Below are positions 5,510 to 6,600 of a stretch of 6,600 bases of DNA, piece after piece (the first letter of the stretch is position 1; the number at the start of each line of letters is the position of its first letter). Under the pieces are notes generated by a model. That model was not told the DNA's origin. It saw only the letters and a list, made by a program, of their open reading frames with translations, and ran no database searches. Both the position numbers and the translations under genes were made by a program. The stretch is from Caulobacter sp. B11 (GTDB lineage: Bacteria > Pseudomonadota > Alphaproteobacteria > Caulobacterales > Caulobacteraceae): positions 1 to 6,600 of the forward strand of contig NZ_PEGG01000210.1 in NCBI RefSeq assembly GCF_002737765.1, written 5' to 3'.

Positions 5510-6600
5510 ATGACCAAGCCCGTTCCCGCCGATACCCTGTCCCGCCTCAAGGCCGTGCTCGGCGAGGGCGGATGGAGCCAGGACCCCGCCCGCCTGGAGC
5601 CCAAGCTGATCGAGTGGCGCGGCCGCTGGCGGGGCGAGACGCCGCTGCTGGTGCTGCCGCGCACGACGGCCGAGGTCGCCGCGGTGGTCGGCATCTGCGC
5701 CGCCGATGGCGTGGCGATCATCCCGCAGGGCGGCAATACCGGCTTGGTCGCCGGCCAGATCCCGCGAGGCGAGATCCTGCTGTCCACGGAAAAGCTGCGC
5801 GGCGTGCGCGATGTCGACGGCCTGGATGACGTCATGGTGCTGGAGGCGGGGGTGACCCTGTCCGAGGCCCACGCCCAGGCGGCCAGTGTCGGGCGCCGAT
5901 TCACGGTGGGCGTGGCCTCCGAGGGCTCGTGCACGATCGGCGGGCTGGTCTCGACCAATGCCGGCGGCACGGCGGTTCTGCGCTACGGCATGATGCGCGA
6001 GCAGGTGCTGGGCCTGGAGGCGGTGCTGCCCAATGGCCAGATCTGGAACGGGCTGAAACGCCTGCGCAAGGACAATACCGGCTACGACCTCAAGCAGCTG
6101 CTGATCGGGGCCGAGGGCACGCTGGGCGTGGTCACCGCCGCCAGCCTGAAGCTGCACCCGCTGCTGGCCTCGCGGGCCGTGGCTATGGTGGGCCTGGGCT
6201 CGCCGGAGGACGCGATCCAGCTTCTGGCCCGGGCCAAGGACGAAACCGGCGGCGCGGTCGAGGCCTTCGAGCTGATGGGCCGCCTGGGCTTTGAGCTGAC
6301 GATCAGAAACGTCCCGGGCCTGCGCGATCCGCTGCCGTCAATCCACCCGTGGTACGTGCTGATCGAGATCGCCAGCGGCGAGCCGGGCGGCGCTGGAGCG
6401 CCTGCTGACCAGCGCCCTGGAGAGCGGCCTGATCAGCGACGCCGCCGTCGCCAGACCGAAACGCAGGCAGAAGGCCTCTGGCATATATCCGCGAGGGCCA
6501 TTCGGCGGACAGAAGCCGAGGGCGCGGCTGGAAGCACGATGTCAGCGTGCCGGTCTCCAAGATCCCGGTGTTCATCGCCCGCGCCAACGCCGCGCTCGCG
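5510..6600 (+). CDS. FAD-binding D-2-hydroxyacid dehydrogenase (D-2-hydroxyglutarate/GlcD-like; 3' end outside window, several indels)
   Basis: Flavoprotein that would oxidise a D-2-hydroxyacid (D-2-hydroxyglutarate, D-lactate and glycolate are the known options in the family); the substrate is not decidable here. The start MTKPVPADTLSRLKAVLGEG leads into an FAD_binding_4 (PCMH) domain. PQGGNTGLVAGQ (72-83), ASEGSCTIGGLVSTNAGG (136-153), RYGMMREQVLGLEAVLPNG (158-176) and DNTGYDLKQLLIGAEGTLG (188-206) are the family signatures. The C-terminal FAD-oxidase domain begins near residue 222. The frame is clean to about residue 292 (6386). After that, six small indels scatter the frame up to 6531. 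Corrected, it reads ALERLLTSALESGLISDAAV, then a TEAQ-like LWHIREGHSA, then WKHDVSVPVSKIPVF, which matches the family. Uncorrected, the first frame stays open to the window end but is nonsense. No Shine-Dalgarno is visible before the ATG, only pyrimidine-rich sequence. The gene is divergent from vapBC, with 68 bases between the starts. Confidence 0.87.
   Translation, partial: MTKPVPADTLSRLKAVLGEGGWSQDPARLEPKLIEWRGRWRGETPLLVLPRTTAEVAAVVGICAADGVAIIPQGGNTGLVAGQIPRGEILLSTEKLRGVRDVDGLDDVMVLEAGVTLSEAHAQAASVGRRFTVGVASEGSCTIGGLVSTNAGGTAVLRYGMMREQVLGLEAVLPNGQIWNGLKRLRKDNTGYDLKQLLIGAEGTLGVVTAASLKLHPLLASRAVAMVGLGSPEDAIQLLARAKDETGGAVEAFELMGRLGFELTIRNVPGLRDPLPSIHPWYVLIEIASGEPGGAGAPADQRPGERPDQRRRRRQTETQAEGLWHISARAIRRTEAEGAAGSTMSACRSPRSRCSSPAPTPRS

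Noticed and set aside
5395..6157. Two long minus-strand open frames opposite the FAD oxidase
   Set aside because: The plus strand carries multiple FAD-binding signatures in one clean frame from 5510. The minus frames carry none and only overlap the vapB start by chance.

Overview
The window looks like chromosomal DNA from a high-GC alphaproteobacterium, most likely Caulobacteraceae (Caulobacter or Phenylobacterium type). This rests on the strong G/C third-position bias, the tightly packed genes and the kinds of protein present. It is an inference from style and families, not a database match.

Layout. Positions 1-1277 (minus) hold most of a large acyl-CoA dehydrogenase of the DmdC-like class, cut off by the left edge. 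A 186-base divergent gap with a perfect inverted repeat separates it from a secreted YceI-family protein (1464-2121, plus). A strong hairpin follows. Next is a membrane cytochrome b561 fused through an extra membrane segment and an Ala/Pro-rich linker to a second YceI domain (2248-3542). The last 70 bases of that gene overlap the predicted start of a threonylcarbamoyl-AMP synthase (Sua5/TsaC type, 3473-4450). Six bases later comes a conserved-looking 105-residue protein of unknown function (4457-4774). It converges with a VapBC toxin-antitoxin pair on the minus strand (4766-5441), and a 19-base palindrome covers both stop codons. Divergent from vapBC, an FAD-linked D-2-hydroxyacid dehydrogenase (5510 to the right edge) runs out of the window.

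How the genes fit together. The two central genes form a YceI / b561-YceI module, comparable to the paired yceJ (b561) and yceI genes of E. coli. A lipocalin-like, isoprenoid-binding periplasmic domain is paired with, and here also tethered to, a di-haem membrane cytochrome. The tRNA t6A synthase and the small unknown gene appear to be co-transcribed with it. VapBC is a self-contained, autoregulated unit that looks somewhat less GC-rich than its surroundings.

Data quality matters. Five of the eight protein genes need small indels to restore the reading frame: the acyl-CoA dehydrogenase, the first YceI, the b561-YceI fusion, vapB and the FAD oxidase. Most of these are single lost bases in or next to G/C or T/A runs, and they cluster densely at 6386-6531. 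In each case protein similarity resumes cleanly in the next frame. Draft-quality sequencing error is therefore the simplest explanation, rather than gene decay. I saw no tRNA, rRNA, CRISPR array, insertion sequence or phage gene, and no clearly novel defence or mobile system.
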